From contig NZ_JADEWR010000001.1 of assembly GCF_015207525.1 (NCBI RefSeq), forward strand, positions 227,788 through 283,092: 55,305 nucleotides of DNA, given 5' to 3'. Below, piece after piece: positions 16,793 through 27,698 of the stretch. A model generated the notes under the pieces. The model did not search any database. It had not been told where the DNA came from and saw only the letters and a program-made list of their open reading frames with translations. The translations under genes were made by a program, and so were the position numbers. How positions within the stretch are numbered: the stretch's first letter is position 1; the number at the start of each line of letters is the position of its first letter. Source of the DNA: Nodosilinea sp. LEGE 06152. GTDB lineage: Bacteria > Cyanobacteriota > Cyanobacteriia > Phormidesmidales > Phormidesmidaceae.

Positions 16793-18100
16793 TTATTTCA
16801 CCTGCGTTACCCGCCAGCTCAGCTTCAGGTTGAGCCAGAAATTCCAGAAGGTGACAATGGCGATCGCTACCAAATTTGCTAGATAGGCCCAGCGCTGGCC
16901 AAATACCAGGTTGTAGACCACATTCAGCACCAGCACGTTGAGCACCAGCCCCGCCAGGCAAACCAGGTTGAACTTGAGAAAGCGCTTCAGCCGAGCCGAC
17001 CAGCCCTGCTGCTGCAGGCTGACATCGGCAAAGGTCCAGGCGTCGTTCCAAATAAAGTTGTTGATGATTGCGACCTCAGCCGCCACAATTTTGCTGCGGG
17101 TCAGAGGCAGGCCCAGGGTGCTGTGCAGCAGGTAGAGAATTGCCATATCGACTACCACGCCGCTCAGCCCCACTAGGCCAAAGCGCACAAACCGCTGCAT
17201 TGGAAACCGCTGGTGCAGCCGTGACAGTCGCCCGCCTAGCCGCAGCCGCAGCAGGTGATGAATGTAGTCGATGTACTGCCTCCAGGTGACCTTACTAGCT
17301 CCCTCCTGGCGTTCTTGGAACACGTAGCCCACCTCAGCGATGGTGTCGATAGTGCCGCGCCCCAGCACCTCCAGCAAAATTTTGTAGCCCTTGGGGTTGA
17401 GCAGCGGGCCTGCGATCGCCTCTCGCTGCACCACAAAATAGCCGCTCATGGGGTCACTCACTCGCCCCACCACCCGAGGCAGCAGCAGCAGGCCCACCGT
17501 TTGTGCCCCCCGCGACAACACCCGCCGGGCTAAGCTCCACTCGCTGACGCCGCCCCCCTCCACGTGACGACTGCCCACCGCCAAATCGGCCCCCTGCTGA
17601 ATAGCGTCTAATAGCCCCACCAGCACCTCTGGCGGATGCTGCAAATCAGCGTCGATCACTCCCAAACAGCGACCTCGGGCCACCTGCCAACCGCGAATCA
17701 CCGCCGAGGAGAGACCGCGCTCATCCTGCCGCCGCAGCACTCGCAGCTGAGGGTAAGTCGCCTGTAGCTCCAGGGCCGTATTCCAGGTCAAGTCGGGGCT
17801 GTCGTCATCGACTACAATCAGCTCGTAGTCCTGGGGTAGGGCACGGTCGAGCAGCGTGGTCAGCCGTTCGACCAGAGGGCCAATGTTTTGCCCCTCGTTG
17901 TACGTCGGTATGGTTAGAGATAGGGCCAGGGTTTGCAGCGCCGGGCTACTGTCTGTAGCGCCAGAGGTAGTCTCAGGTGCCGATACCGCTAGGGGCAAAA
18001 TCTGCAGTGGGCCGCTGGGGCAAGGCTCAAGCTTTTGCAACTGGGATGGAGGAATTATGGCCACGGCGGTACCAACTATTGCAGTAGCCCGAAGCCTCAA
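16793..18100 (-). CDS. GT2 glycosyltransferase fused to a GtrA-like membrane domain
   Basis: Polyprenyl/dolichol-phosphate sugar transferase-like protein, up to 435 aa. The GT2 domain (about residues 60-285) has SLTIPTYNEGQNI, VVDDDSPD and DADLQHPP with the DxD metal-binding motif. The C-terminal part (about 305-430) is a GtrA-like domain with four membrane helices and the NNFIWNDAWTF motif. Such fusions move sugars onto lipid carriers for envelope glycosylation. The start is uncertain: the longest frame uses TTG 18100, and the GTG at 18064 is also possible; the first 55 residues are poorly conserved in type. Confidence 0.9.
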   Translation of the reverse strand: MRLRATAIVGTAVAIIPPSQLQKLEPCPSGPLQILPLAVSAPETTSGATDSSPALQTLALSLTIPTYNEGQNIGPLVERLTTLLDRALPQDYELIVVDDDSPDLTWNTALELQATYPQLRVLRRQDERGLSSAVIRGWQVARGRCLGVIDADLQHPPEVLVGLLDAIQQGADLAVGSRHVEGGGVSEWSLARRVLSRGAQTVGLLLLPRVVGRVSDPMSGYFVVQREAIAGPLLNPKGYKILLEVLGRGTIDTIAEVGYVFQERQEGASKVTWRQYIDYIHHLLRLRLGGRLSRLHQRFPMQRFVRFGLVGLSGVVVDMAILYLLHSTLGLPLTRSKIVAAEVAIINNFIWNDAWTFADVSLQQQGWSARLKRFLKFNLVCLAGLVLNVLVLNVVYNLVFGQRWAYLANLVAIAIVTFWNFWLNLKLSWRVTQVK

Positions 18101-18293
18101 ACGCCCAAATGAATTCAGCGCTGCTGCCCAAAGCTAACCGAAATTTTACATAGGCAAACATCCTACAGTAGTCAATCCCCCAGCGTAAATACTGGCGTGC
18201 TCAAGCAAAAAGCGCCCCAGGGAACTTTCACAACTTTAAATTCTGTGCTAACGGCCGGTGCAGTCAGTAACCTGAGTCCTTGCTTGCGGGGCT

Positions 18294-19487
18294 TTAAGTG
18301 CTCTCCGACCGATGGCTCAGCCCTACAGCAGCGGCGACGTTGGGCAGCTGGTGCTCCTCTAGCTTAGCCAGCAGCCCTTCCAGCACGCGCCGCACCATCC
18401 AGGGGCCTTCGTAAACCCAGCCGGTGTAAACCTGGAGCAGCGTGGCCCCGGCAGTAATTTTTGCCCAGGCGTCAGCGGCGGTAAAAATGCCTCCCACCCC
18501 CACAATCGGCAGACTGCCCCCGGTGCGCTGGTAAATGTAGTGAATTACCTCCGTCGATCGCTGGCGCAGGGGAGCACCGCTGATGCCGCCAGCCTCCTCG
18601 GCGACCCGGTTGCCGGTCTGTAGCAAGGTTTGGGTCTTTAGCCCCGCACGGGCAATGGTGGTATTGGTCGCAATAATGCCAGCTAGCCCGTGGGCCAGGG
18701 CCAGATCGACCACGGCGTCGATGTCGGGCCAGGCCAAATCGGGGGCAATTTTGACCAAAACTGGCTTGTGCTCGCCATTGTTTGCCTGCAGCGCGGCCAG
18801 GATGGGCGCAAGCTGATCGGTGGCCTGTAGCGACCTCAGCCCTGGCGTATTGGGCGACGACACATTCACCACAAAGTAGTCCCCGTAGGGGTAAAGCCGC
18901 TGAAAGCTAACCCGATAGTCGTCAGCCGCATCGGCTAGCTCCGTGACTTTCGATTTGCCTAAGTTAATACCAATCGGAATGCCAGGGCGATTCGCAAGGC
19001 GATCCGTTCCGGAATCGCTGGCCCAGTCGGCGGCCAGGCGATTGGCTAGGGCCGCAGAACCCTGATTGTTAAAGCCCATGCGGTTTAGCACCGCCTCATC
19101 CTGTAGCAGGCGAAACAGGCGGGGCTGGGGGTTGCCCGGCTGGGGATGGCACGTAACGGTGCCCAGTTCGGCAAAGCCAAAGCCCAGCAGGGGCCAGGCC
19201 AGGGCCGCGGTGCCGTCTTTGTCGAAACCTGCCGCCAGGCCCAGGGGGTTGGCAAAATTTAGCCCCCAGCAAGTCTGTGCCAAACGCGGGTCGCTGAAAC
19301 AAAACTGCTGCCGCAGCCATAGCCGGGTGCGGGCTGCAATCGGATGCTGGCCCGGCTGCCCCAGCCAGGTCAACAGATCCATGGTGCGGTGGTGAAGAAA
19401 CTCTGGGTCGAGCGTGACGCCACGAAACAGGAGCGGGCGCACCAGCTGGCGGTAAGGATCTTTCACAGACTGTAGTGGTGAATGCAA
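18294..19487 (-). CDS. pyrD: Dihydroorotate dehydrogenase (quinone), class 2
   Basis: Membrane-associated flavoprotein that oxidises dihydroorotate to orotate with quinone as acceptor, the fourth step of pyrimidine synthesis. Recognised by [44 protein letters not shown] and GGISGAPL. The N-terminal extension typical of class 2 enzymes is present. The longest frame (397 aa) starts with TTG 19487; GTG at 19466 is an equally reasonable start. It is a single gene with no operon partner. Confidence 0.96.
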   Translation of the reverse strand: MHSPLQSVKDPYRQLVRPLLFRGVTLDPEFLHHRTMDLLTWLGQPGQHPIAARTRLWLRQQFCFSDPRLAQTCWGLNFANPLGLAAGFDKDGTAALAWPLLGFGFAELGTVTCHPQPGNPQPRLFRLLQDEAVLNRMGFNNQGSAALANRLAADWASDSGTDRLANRPGIPIGINLGKSKVTELADAADDYRVSFQRLYPYGDYFVVNVSSPNTPGLRSLQATDQLAPILAALQANNGEHKPVLVKIAPDLAWPDIDAVVDLALAHGLAGIIATNTTIARAGLKTQTLLQTGNRVAEEAGGISGAPLRQRSTEVIHYIYQRTGGSLPIVGVGGIFTAADAWAKITAGATLLQVYTGWVYEGPWMVRRVLEGLLAKLEEHQLPNVAAAVGLSHRSEST

Positions 19488-19917
19488 ACGGCGGTCGGGG
19501 TAAACTGATATTCAGGCTAAAGGTACATTCTGGCTGCCAGCGGCCTTTGCGCCTTTGCCAGCGATGGAGCACGCCAGGTGAGCACAACGGTTAGCGGTCT
19601 CAGGGGAGGGTGCTGAAATGGTCAAAGACCCGACCCAGGGGCGATGGTCAAAGCCCTGTCCCTAGGGCGAACGCTTGCCATCCTACCCCATTAGAGCAGC
19701 CCTCGGGGCTAGCTTAGGGCCGCTTGACAAATTTGGGTGGAGTCTACAGCAATCAAACCGCCATCACCTGGTCAGTCGTAGTTCCAGCTAAGAACTGCCG
19801 CCGAGTAGGCAAAGGTCGGTACGATAAGTGCCCTAGGCAACTCTGGGGGGCTGACATTGGGTTAGCTTACCCAGGCCAGCCTTTTTCAAACGGATTTGTT
19901 CTCTGCACCCGAAGCGA
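19488..19917. other. Intergenic region between pyrD and the GAF protein
   Basis: This 430-base region separates divergent genes. A 10-bp direct repeat ATGGTCAAAG occurs at 19618-19627 and 19644-19653. A TTGACA at 19724-19729 has no matching -10 at normal spacing. I see no gene or RNA. Confidence 0.4.
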
Positions 19918-22776
19918 GTGTTGACGCCAATGGCGCAATCCCAACCCCACGACTCCTCCTACGATCGGCACGACCATCAAATCATGGCGCTGTCGCGCAT
20001 TCTCAAGGCGCTGCGGGGGGCGATGACGGCAGAGGAAGCCGTGACCCTAGCCATTGACCACGTGCACCAGGAGTTCGCCTTTGAGGTGGCCTGGGTTGGC
20101 CTGTACGATCGGGTCAACCATCGCCTGGTGACAAAGGGGTGCCATAGCCCCCGCCAGCTGCGCTCCATTCGCACCATTATCAACCTCACCCCTGGGGATG
20201 TGATGGAGCAAGTGGTGGTTCAGCAGCGCCCCCTAATTGTGGCCGACCTGCAAAACGAAATTCGGGCCGGGGAGTGGGGTACTATCGCCAAGCAGCTCGC
20301 CCTGCAGAGCGCCATTATTTTTCCGATTAAGCGCCAGGAGGTTTGCTTTGGCCTGCTGGTGCTGGCCTCCCCCGACTGGGGCAAGAGCGCCTCGCTGGGG
20401 GAGCGCTCTTATCTGGCGATTGTGATGGGCGAGCTGGCTGAGACCCTGCACCAATTTGAGTCTGAGCAGCAGCGCCTGCAGACCAAGCGCTTGGAGCAAC
20501 CCCTGCTGGCTTTGATTGGTCGCCTGGGCAACCTGCCGGATATTGACAGTCAGCTCAAGGAGCTTGTGCGCGAAACCCAGCGATTTGTTGCGCCCCAGCG
20601 CACCCGCGTTTTTTGGTTTGAGCCTAAGGGCAACTATTTTTGGCAGCGTACGCCGGAGCTAGCGGCGCGATCTGTGAGTACTGAGGACGAGCGATCGCTA
20701 CACATTGCCGTCGATGAGGTGCGTGGCCTCTATCAGGCGCTGGGCAACCAGCAGCTGGTGGTGGTAGGCGAAAGCCGGGGTGCGCTCAAAACCATTGTCT
20801 CCGATCGCCTGATGCAGCAGCTCCAGGCCCAGTCGCTGATGATTGCCCCCATCAGCCGCCAGGGCGACCTGATGGGGTTCGTGTCGGTGGAAGGCACCGC
20901 ACCACGCATTTGGGAGGAGTCTGAGAAGCAGTTTTTAATTGGTGCGGCCCAGCTGCTGAGCGTAGCCCTACCCGCTGCCGTGGCCAAAGAAACCGGACGC
21001 CAAACCGAGCTTGACCAGCACCTCACCACCGGAGTTATTCAGGGTATTCACGGCGATGTCGACTGGCAGCAAACCCTACAAACCTGCTTCACCGTCCTGC
21101 AAGATCGGCTGGGCATTCAGCAGTTTTTTGTGCTGTTGTTCAATCCCGATCGCAATGGCTACGACCTCTGCTTTCAAAGTCAGGCCAATCGGCCACGGGG
21201 GGTGCCGATGCTGTGGCCCTGCCTCGACGATGTCGATTGGCAAATGCTAGAGCGCAGCCCGTCGGCCATCACCATCGACAATCTCACCCACGAGCTCAAG
21301 CTGATGGCCTGGCGACCTCATCTGCTAGAGCTGGGGGCTCAGGCGGTGCTGGTGGGCAACGTCGCCCCCGGCAACGCCCCCGAAGGCATGGTGCTGATCT
21401 GCGATAGCATCAGCCGCCAGTGGACCACCACTGAGCAGTCGCTGTTTGAGGGAGTGGCTCGCCAGATCGGCGTCATTCTGCACCAGTGGCAGCTGCAGCG
21501 TCAGCTCGATCAGCAGCAGCATATTTACGAGTCGATTCAGTGGGGCCTGCAGGCACTCCACCAGGGGCTAAACCCCGATCAGCTCGAACAAACTACCCTG
21601 CAGCACGTTATGCAGCTGCTGCACGGCTCGGCGGTGTTGCTGGTGAGCTGGTCACCGGGCGGCACTACGGCCACCGTGACTCATATGGTGAGCCAAGATA
21701 CCACCGTTAGCGTCGATACTCACCACTCGATTCCGGTGGGCTCTGATGCGCTAATTAACTGGGCGCTGCAAACCGACGGGTTGCTGCCCCTCTGTGTGGA
21801 TGAGCTGCCCGCCGATACCAAAGCCTGGCTGAGAACGACTGCGGGCAGGCGGCTTCTAATTACGGCCCTGAGAACGGCTCCGACCCACGCGGTAGCGGGC
21901 ATAGCCGTGGCGGTGTCTCAGCCCCACCGTCAGTGGGCCAGCCACCACTTCACAATCTTTAAGCTGCTCACCAGCCAGCTGGCCTGGTCGCGGCGACATC
22001 TGGCTATGACCGCCATGCTGACCCAGCAGCGCCAGGACCTCGAAAACCTGAACTGGTATAAGCACCACCGTCTCGAAGACCTCTACCGCATGCTGGGCAA
22101 GCTAGCCCAGGATCTAGCCCACCTACAGGCTAAGGATACGGCGATCGCAGGCGAGCTACAGCTGCTCCACGGCCAGATTGCTGGCGTCATGGAAAATGCT
22201 GAGGCGGTTTTGGTTGGCGAGCGCTGGCAGCTCCACCGTCAGCACCAGACTATGCCGCTGATTAGTCTGCTCAACCGCCTGGTAGAGCGGGTTAACCCTA
22301 TTTTGGAGGCCCGTCAGCTTTGGTCGAAGGTGCACAACGAGAGCAACGTGGTGCTGGGGGGCGACATGCTCAAGCTCGAACTCATTCTCTATGAGATTAT
22401 GGCGGCTGCCTGCAACCGATCGCCCATCGGCGGGCGCATTGACCTCTGGTGCCGAGTGCTCAATCTAGACTGGGTTGAGCTTTCGGTGACCGACGACGGG
22501 CAGTGTTCGCCTCGACTGCTGGAAGAACTGAGCCAAAGTCAGCCCCTAGACGTGCTGGCCCCCTCGGCCTTAGACGGCCCTCCAGGGCTGCACCTGGCGA
22601 TTTGCAAACTGCTGATTGACCAGCTTGGGGGCGAAATCAGTTTCTCTACCCTCGACGATGGCCGTACCCACAGCCGGGTGCTGCTGCCCCTGGCCGCCTA
22701 CCCCGAGCAGTATAAAGTTAAGCCCTTGATGGACTCGGTACTGCCTACCGAAGCCAGCCACCCTAGCCCTACTTAG
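19918..22776 (+). CDS. Multi-GAF sensor protein with degenerate kinase core
   Basis: Large soluble sensory protein, 952 aa. It appears to hold three or four GAF-type domains in a row (about residues 25-180, 195-350, 375-535 and 540-690). A helical region (about 700-790) replaces a normal dimerisation domain; I see no canonical H-E-x-x-T-P box. The C-terminus (about 815-930) resembles a histidine-kinase ATPase domain: an N-box-like EIMAAACN, VTDDGQCS in place of DxGxG, and LHLAICKLLIDQLGG. The G2 glycine loop is also weak. It may be a divergent kinase or a pseudokinase. The start may be GTG 19918 or ATG 19930. Confidence 0.85.
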   Translation: MLTPMAQSQPHDSSYDRHDHQIMALSRILKALRGAMTAEEAVTLAIDHVHQEFAFEVAWVGLYDRVNHRLVTKGCHSPRQLRSIRTIINLTPGDVMEQVVVQQRPLIVADLQNEIRAGEWGTIAKQLALQSAIIFPIKRQEVCFGLLVLASPDWGKSASLGERSYLAIVMGELAETLHQFESEQQRLQTKRLEQPLLALIGRLGNLPDIDSQLKELVRETQRFVAPQRTRVFWFEPKGNYFWQRTPELAARSVSTEDERSLHIAVDEVRGLYQALGNQQLVVVGESRGALKTIVSDRLMQQLQAQSLMIAPISRQGDLMGFVSVEGTAPRIWEESEKQFLIGAAQLLSVALPAAVAKETGRQTELDQHLTTGVIQGIHGDVDWQQTLQTCFTVLQDRLGIQQFFVLLFNPDRNGYDLCFQSQANRPRGVPMLWPCLDDVDWQMLERSPSAITIDNLTHELKLMAWRPHLLELGAQAVLVGNVAPGNAPEGMVLICDSISRQWTTTEQSLFEGVARQIGVILHQWQLQRQLDQQQHIYESIQWGLQALHQGLNPDQLEQTTLQHVMQLLHGSAVLLVSWSPGGTTATVTHMVSQDTTVSVDTHHSIPVGSDALINWALQTDGLLPLCVDELPADTKAWLRTTAGRRLLITALRTAPTHAVAGIAVAVSQPHRQWASHHFTIFKLLTSQLAWSRRHLAMTAMLTQQRQDLENLNWYKHHRLEDLYRMLGKLAQDLAHLQAKDTAIAGELQLLHGQIAGVMENAEAVLVGERWQLHRQHQTMPLISLLNRLVERVNPILEARQLWSKVHNESNVVLGGDMLKLELILYEIMAAACNRSPIGGRIDLWCRVLNLDWVELSVTDDGQCSPRLLEELSQSQPLDVLAPSALDGPPGLHLAICKLLIDQLGGEISFSTLDDGRTHSRVLLPLAAYPEQYKVKPLMDSVLPTEASHPSPT

Positions 22777-22805
22777 GCCCCATTTGGGGCGAGGGGAAAC
22801 AGGAC

Positions 22806-22846
22806 CAAAAAACGATTTAGGACAGGCTTTAAACCTGCCCTAAATC
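22806..22846 (-). terminator. Terminator of ndhB
   Basis: GATTTAGGACAGG (22814-22826) pairs with CCTGCCCTAAATC (22834-22846) with one mismatch and a 7-base loop. Read on the minus strand, the stem is followed by C/G and then a run of six T, a standard intrinsic terminator 24 bases beyond the ndhB stop. The plus-strand GAF gene also ends here, with its own GCCCC-ATTT-GGGGC hairpin directly after its TAG. Confidence 0.8.
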
Positions 22847-22869
22847 CTAGATACCAGTTCTGACGAATA

Positions 22870-24423
22870 TTAGTTCTGGGGTGTACCTGGACCTGGTCTA
22901 ACCGCTACTTGGGCGGTGGGGCTTTGCAGCATCGGTGTTTGGGTGACGGCGTTGTTGGCGATCGTAAACAGCGGATTTGAGAGAATGCCCGCTAGCGAGG
23001 TGGCCACCACCGCCAGAATCAGGCTGATCTGCATGGGGCGCAGACCGGGCAGATCCCATCGAATGGCAGGGTAGCCCTTGACGGCGTCAGACATTTCCTG
23101 CGGCTCTTTGACCACCATCATCTTGATCACACGGATGTAGTAGTAGATCGAGATCACGCTAGTGACCAGGCCCACTAGCACCAGCCCGTAGGCTCCGGCC
23201 TGCCAACCGGCCCAGAAAATATAGATTTTGCCAAAGAACCCAGCCATGGGCGGAATACCTCCCAGCGACAGCAGGCAAATGCTGAGGCCCAGGGTGAGCA
23301 GCGGGTCTTTTTGATACAGACCGGCGTACTCGCTGATCTGGTCGGTACCCGTGCGCAGCGAGAACAAAATCACGCAGGTAAAGCCGCCCAGGTTCATAAA
23401 CAGGTAGATGAACAGGTAGAACAGCATGCTGGCATAACCTGCATCGGTGCCGACTACCAGACCAATCATCAAGAACCCGGCCTGACCAATGGAGGAGTAG
23501 GCCAGCAGGCGCTTCATGCTGGTCTGAGCCAGGGCCACCACGTTGCCCAGCACCATACTGAGAATAGCCAGGGCGGTAAACACAAAGTGCCACTGCTCCG
23601 ACACCAGCGGAAAGGCGGTGACCAACAGGCGAATCGCCAGGGCAAAGCCAGCTGTCTTAGAGCCTACAGACAGGAAGGCGACAACCGGAGTGGGCGACCC
23701 CTCGTACACATCGGGCGTCCACTGGTGGAAGGGCACGGCGGCAATTTTGAAGGCGATGCCGGCAATCACAAACACCAGGGCCACGACTAGGCCAATGGGG
23801 GCATCGGTGCCGTCGCTGACAATGCTGGTGGCGATCGCAGCCAACCTAGTCTCGCCCCCCGACAGCCCGTACAGCAGCGAAGACCCATACAGAAAAATTG
23901 CTGAACTAGCGGCCCCAATCAGCAGATACTTAAGCGCGGCCTCGTTGGAGCGGGGGTCGCGCTTCATGTAGCCGGTTAGCAGGTACGACGAAATACTCAG
24001 GGTCTCTAGGGAGACAAAAATCATCACCAGCTCGCTGGCCCCCGAGAGAAACATGCCCCCCAGGGTAGCGGTCAGCAAAATCACTAAAAATTCGGCCAGA
24101 GACGTGCCCGACTGCTCGACATAGCGAATCGCCATCGGCACTGTGACCACTGCCGACAGGACAATAATGCCGCGAAACACAATGCTCAAGTCGTCGGCGT
24201 TAAAGGCTCCTAAAAACCCGACCGGGTTGACCATTGACCACTGCACTACCAGGGCGGCGGTGGCCCCGAGCCCGCCTGCGATCGCCGCGTAGGGCGTCCA
24301 GGCTGACGATGAGCGGCCCTGGATCAAGTCGCCCACTAAAATCACCAAAATCGTGGCCAACAGAATGGCCTCCGGCCAGATGGTGCCAGCGTTGAGCTGC
24401 GCCCCGAGGTTGACGAGATCCAT
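22870..24423 (-). CDS. ndhB: NAD(P)H-quinone oxidoreductase subunit 2
   Basis: Proton-pumping membrane subunit of the photosynthetic NDH-1 complex in the thylakoid membrane, 517 aa, with about 14 hydrophobic helices. Recognised by long segments typical of NdhB, for example [54 protein letters not shown] and [11 protein letters not shown]. The conserved Lys and Glu residues of antiporter-like subunits are within these. ATG at 24423. It is a single gene with its own terminator, as is usual for ndhB in cyanobacteria. Confidence 0.98.
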   Translation of the reverse strand: MDLVNLGAQLNAGTIWPEAILLATILVILVGDLIQGRSSSAWTPYAAIAGGLGATAALVVQWSMVNPVGFLGAFNADDLSIVFRGIIVLSAVVTVPMAIRYVEQSGTSLAEFLVILLTATLGGMFLSGASELVMIFVSLETLSISSYLLTGYMKRDPRSNEAALKYLLIGAASSAIFLYGSSLLYGLSGGETRLAAIATSIVSDGTDAPIGLVVALVFVIAGIAFKIAAVPFHQWTPDVYEGSPTPVVAFLSVGSKTAGFALAIRLLVTAFPLVSEQWHFVFTALAILSMVLGNVVALAQTSMKRLLAYSSIGQAGFLMIGLVVGTDAGYASMLFYLFIYLFMNLGGFTCVILFSLRTGTDQISEYAGLYQKDPLLTLGLSICLLSLGGIPPMAGFFGKIYIFWAGWQAGAYGLVLVGLVTSVISIYYYIRVIKMMVVKEPQEMSDAVKGYPAIRWDLPGLRPMQISLILAVVATSLAGILSNPLFTIANNAVTQTPMLQSPTAQVAVRPGPGTPQN

Positions 24424-24438
24424 GGGTACCTTTTCTCT

Positions 24439-24480
24439 TCTTTGCGAGATTACTAACTAATCTTTGCGAGATTACTACTA
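24439..24480. repeat. 22-bp direct repeat upstream of ndhB
   Basis: TCTTTGCGAGATTACTA is present at 24439-24455 and again at 24461-24477, followed in both by an AA-containing tail. It lies 16-57 bases before the ndhB start, in the expected leader, so it could be a duplication or a binding site. Confidence 0.6.
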
Positions 24481-24682
24481 ACCGTACCAGGTCAAATGTG
24501 CAGTGACCAGGGGCAGTCGCGAGGATTGTGAATCGATGCGACAGCCAGGCTATGGCCAGATGGTAGCGCGATCGCCGCCCCTCGACCAGGTCGTTGCTGT
24601 CGAAGGACGGCTCACCAGCGGGTTAGCTAGGACAGTGGGCAATATTGAACAGGACTGGACGATAGCTAGCGGAATGATCTAT

Positions 24683-24907
24683 TTATTTAGCGTATAGATC
24701 TCTCAGGGAATTTCCAATGGTTAAGTTTTCGTAGTCAAGGACATCAGCAGTTTGGTAAGTGTGCAGTACAGTGTTGATCAACTGGCCCTTACCCCTGCGA
24801 ACTCTATAGACTCCATAAATGTAAAACTCTATTGGGTTAGTCTCGTAGACTAAAAGAGCCTCATCGCGATTGCTACCGATTATTACCGAAGCGCCAGCAG
24901 CCCTATG
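24683..24907 (-). pseudogene. Start-less open frame, likely remnant of a lost gene
   Basis: On the minus strand, 75 codons are open from 24907 to a TAA at 24685-24683. The translation looks like real protein: it contains [38 protein letters not shown] and ends YENLTIGNSLRDLYAK. No ATG or GTG start is present, the only TTG is internal, and an in-frame TGA precedes it. The topA start overlaps the 5' edge. The AT content is higher than in neighbouring genes, which fits decay or foreign origin. I cannot name the family. Confidence 0.5.
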
Positions 24908-27676
24908 TCAACCCTTGTTATTGTCGAGTCACCTACCAAGGCCAAGACGATTCGCAACTACCTGCCGTCGGGGTACCGGGTTGAGGCGTCCATGGGCCAC
25001 GTGCGCGATTTGCCGCGATCGGCGAGCGAAATTCCCGCTAACGTCAAGGGCGAGAAGTGGGCTCAGCTGGGTGTCAATCCAGGGGATAACTTTGCGCCGC
25101 TGTACATCGTGCCCAGCGACAAGAAAAAGGTGGTCAAAACCCTCAAAGATGCCCTTAAAGATGCCGACGAACTACTGCTGGCCACTGACGAAGACCGCGA
25201 AGGCGAAAGTATTAGCTGGCACCTGCTCCAGGTGCTCAACCCCAAGGTGCCTACCAAGCGCATGGTGTTCCACGAAATTACCCAGGAGGCGATTCAAGCC
25301 TCCCTCAACAACTGCCGCGACATCGACAGCCAGCTGGTGCATGCCCAGGAGACCCGCCGCATTTTAGACCGCCTGGTGGGCTACACGCTGTCGCCGCTGC
25401 TCTGGAAGAAAATTGCTGGCGGGCTGTCGGCGGGCCGGGTGCAGTCGGTGGCCGTTAAGGTGGTGGTGAAGCGCGAGCAAGAGCGTCGCGCCTTCCGCAA
25501 AGGCTCCTACTGGGATCTCAAGGCCACCCTGCTGAAGGATAAGAACGCCTTTGAGGCCAAGCTCTACTCTCTGGGCGGGACTCGCCTGGCCAACGGCAGC
25601 GATTTCGATGAAGCGACTGGCCGTGTCGCCGCTGGGCGCGAGGTGGTGCTGCTCGATGAAGCCCAGGCCCAGGATCTGCAGGTCCGCCTACAGGCCGGGG
25701 TCTGGACCGTCAGCAACCTGGAAGAGCGCCCCAACACCCGCAAGCCGTCCCCGCCCTTCACCACGTCCACGTTGCAGCAGGAGGCCAACCGTAAGCTGCG
25801 GCTGTCGGCACGCGACACTATGCGAGTTGCCCAGAACCTCTACGAGCAGGGCTATATCACCTATATGCGTACCGATTCGGTACACCTGTCGGAGCAGGCG
25901 ATCTCCGCCGCTCGGGCCTGTGTGACCACCAAGTACGGCACCGACTACCTCAGCCCCAAGCCCCGCCAGTACGCCACCAAATCTAAGGGTGCCCAGGAGG
26001 CCCACGAGGCCATTCGCCCTGCCGGTAGCACCTTTAGAACCCCCAAAGAAACCGGACTGACCGGGCGCGAAGCCTCTCTCTACGACCTGATCTGGAAGCG
26101 CACCGTCGCCAGTCAGATGGCCGAGGCTCGTCAGACCAACATCACCGCCTCCATCGAGGTCGAGAATGCGATCTTCCGCGCCACCGGCAAGCGGATTGAT
26201 TTCCCTGGCTTCTTTCGGGCCTACGTTGAGGGCTCTGACGACCCCGAAGCGGCGATCGAAGACCAAGAGGTGCTGCTGCCCGCCCTAGCCCAGGGCGACG
26301 CGCTGAGCTGTACAGATCTAGAGGCGATCGGCCACGAAACCCAGCCGCCCGCCCGCTACACCGAGGCCACCCTGGTCAAAACCCTTGAGAGCGAAGGCAT
26401 TGGTCGCCCCAGTACCTACGCCACCGTAATCAGCACCATCATCGATCGCGGCTACGTCAACCTGGTCAATAACAGCCTGATCCCCACCTTTACTGCCTTT
26501 GCGGTCACCGAACTGCTAGAGCAAAACTTCCCCGACCTCGTGGATGTGCACTTTACGGCCCGCATGGAGCAGACCCTCGACGATATCTCCACTGGTGAAG
26601 TCGAATGGCTGCCCTACCTGAAAGCCTTTTATTCTGGCGATCAGGGCCTAGAGACCATGGTGCAGGAGCGAGAGACCCAGATCGACCCCACCGCTGCCCG
26701 TACCGTCCTGCTCGACGATCTTGAAGCCAAAATTCGCATTGGCCGCTACGGTCCCTACGTAGAAATTGGCACTGGCGAAGAGTCGGTGAAAGCTTCTATC
26801 CCAGCGGATGTCCCCCCCGCCGACCTGGATGGGGAGCAGATTGAGCGCATCATCAAGCAAAAGGTCGAAGGTCCCGATAAGGTGGGGCTGCATCCGGATA
26901 CCGGAGAGCCGATCTTTATGCGGATTGGTCCCTATGGTCCTTACGTGCAGCTAGGCGAACCCACCGACGACAACCCCAACCCCAAACGTGCCTCGCTGCC
27001 CAAGGGCACCCAACCGGAGGCCGTCACCCTGGAAATGGCGGTGGGGCTGCTGCAGCTTCCTCGTAACCTGGGTGCTCACCCAGAAACGGGCAAGTCCATT
27101 AAAGCCGGGCAAGGCCGTTTTGGGCCATATATTGTCCACGACCAGGGCAAAGAGGGTCGCGACTATCGATCGCTCAAAGGTGACGACGACGTATTAACGG
27201 TGACGCTAGAGCGTGCCCTGGAACTGCTGGCCCAGCCTAAGGCCGGTCGCGGGCGCAAAAAGGTTGACCCCCTCAAAGAGCTGGGTGCCCACCCCGAGGA
27301 CGAAGAGCCAGTGGCGGTGTTTAACGGCCCCTACGGTCTCTACGTTAAGCACGGCAAGGTCAATGCCTCAGTGCCGGAGGGCGTGGAGATCGATGCCGTT
27401 ACCCTAGAGGAGGCGATCGGCTGGATTAATGCCAAGGCCTCGACTAAAAAGGGCAAAGGCGGCAAGGGCAAATCGACGGCGTCGCGCACCACAAAAACCG
27501 CAGCGGCCAGTAAGTCTAGCGGCGCTAAAAAGACCGCCAAAACTACTGCTGCCAAATCTACTGGCACTAAAAAAGCGACTACAAAGACGACGGGTGGGCG
27601 ATCGACCACCAAATCGACCGCGAAGAAATCTACTGCCAAGAAAGCCAGTGATCCCTCTCCCGACGCCGAAACCTAA
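24905..27676 (+). CDS. topA: DNA topoisomerase I
   Basis: Type IA topoisomerase, 923 aa, which relaxes negative supercoils. The TOPRIM domain begins at the N-terminus ([15 protein letters not shown], with the acidic TDEDREGE motif). The catalytic tyrosine is Tyr320 in ITYMRTDS. The region from about residue 600 holds topoisomerase C-terminal repeats of the type IGRYGPYV and FGPYI. The last 75 residues are a Lys/Ala/Ser/Thr-rich basic tail, common in bacterial TopA and likely to bind DNA non-specifically. ATG at 24905. It is followed by a complex inverted repeat. Confidence 0.98.
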   Translation: MSTLVIVESPTKAKTIRNYLPSGYRVEASMGHVRDLPRSASEIPANVKGEKWAQLGVNPGDNFAPLYIVPSDKKKVVKTLKDALKDADELLLATDEDREGESISWHLLQVLNPKVPTKRMVFHEITQEAIQASLNNCRDIDSQLVHAQETRRILDRLVGYTLSPLLWKKIAGGLSAGRVQSVAVKVVVKREQERRAFRKGSYWDLKATLLKDKNAFEAKLYSLGGTRLANGSDFDEATGRVAAGREVVLLDEAQAQDLQVRLQAGVWTVSNLEERPNTRKPSPPFTTSTLQQEANRKLRLSARDTMRVAQNLYEQGYITYMRTDSVHLSEQAISAARACVTTKYGTDYLSPKPRQYATKSKGAQEAHEAIRPAGSTFRTPKETGLTGREASLYDLIWKRTVASQMAEARQTNITASIEVENAIFRATGKRIDFPGFFRAYVEGSDDPEAAIEDQEVLLPALAQGDALSCTDLEAIGHETQPPARYTEATLVKTLESEGIGRPSTYATVISTIIDRGYVNLVNNSLIPTFTAFAVTELLEQNFPDLVDVHFTARMEQTLDDISTGEVEWLPYLKAFYSGDQGLETMVQERETQIDPTAARTVLLDDLEAKIRIGRYGPYVEIGTGEESVKASIPADVPPADLDGEQIERIIKQKVEGPDKVGLHPDTGEPIFMRIGPYGPYVQLGEPTDDNPNPKRASLPKGTQPEAVTLEMAVGLLQLPRNLGAHPETGKSIKAGQGRFGPYIVHDQGKEGRDYRSLKGDDDVLTVTLERALELLAQPKAGRGRKKVDPLKELGAHPEDEEPVAVFNGPYGLYVKHGKVNASVPEGVEIDAVTLEEAIGWINAKASTKKGKGGKGKSTASRTTKTAAASKSSGAKKTAKTTAAKSTGTKKATTKTTGGRSTTKSTAKKSTAKKASDPSPDAET

Positions 27677-27698
27677 CGGTTGAAAGTACATAACAACC

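Noticed and set aside
19724..19924. 66-codon plus-strand frame before the GAF protein
   Set aside because: No ribosome site, no protein-like composition and it overlaps the next start; treated as intergenic.
24503..24697. 64-codon plus-strand frame between ndhB and topA
   Set aside because: No ribosome site and no recognisable domain; the minus-strand frame at 24683-24907 looks more protein-like.
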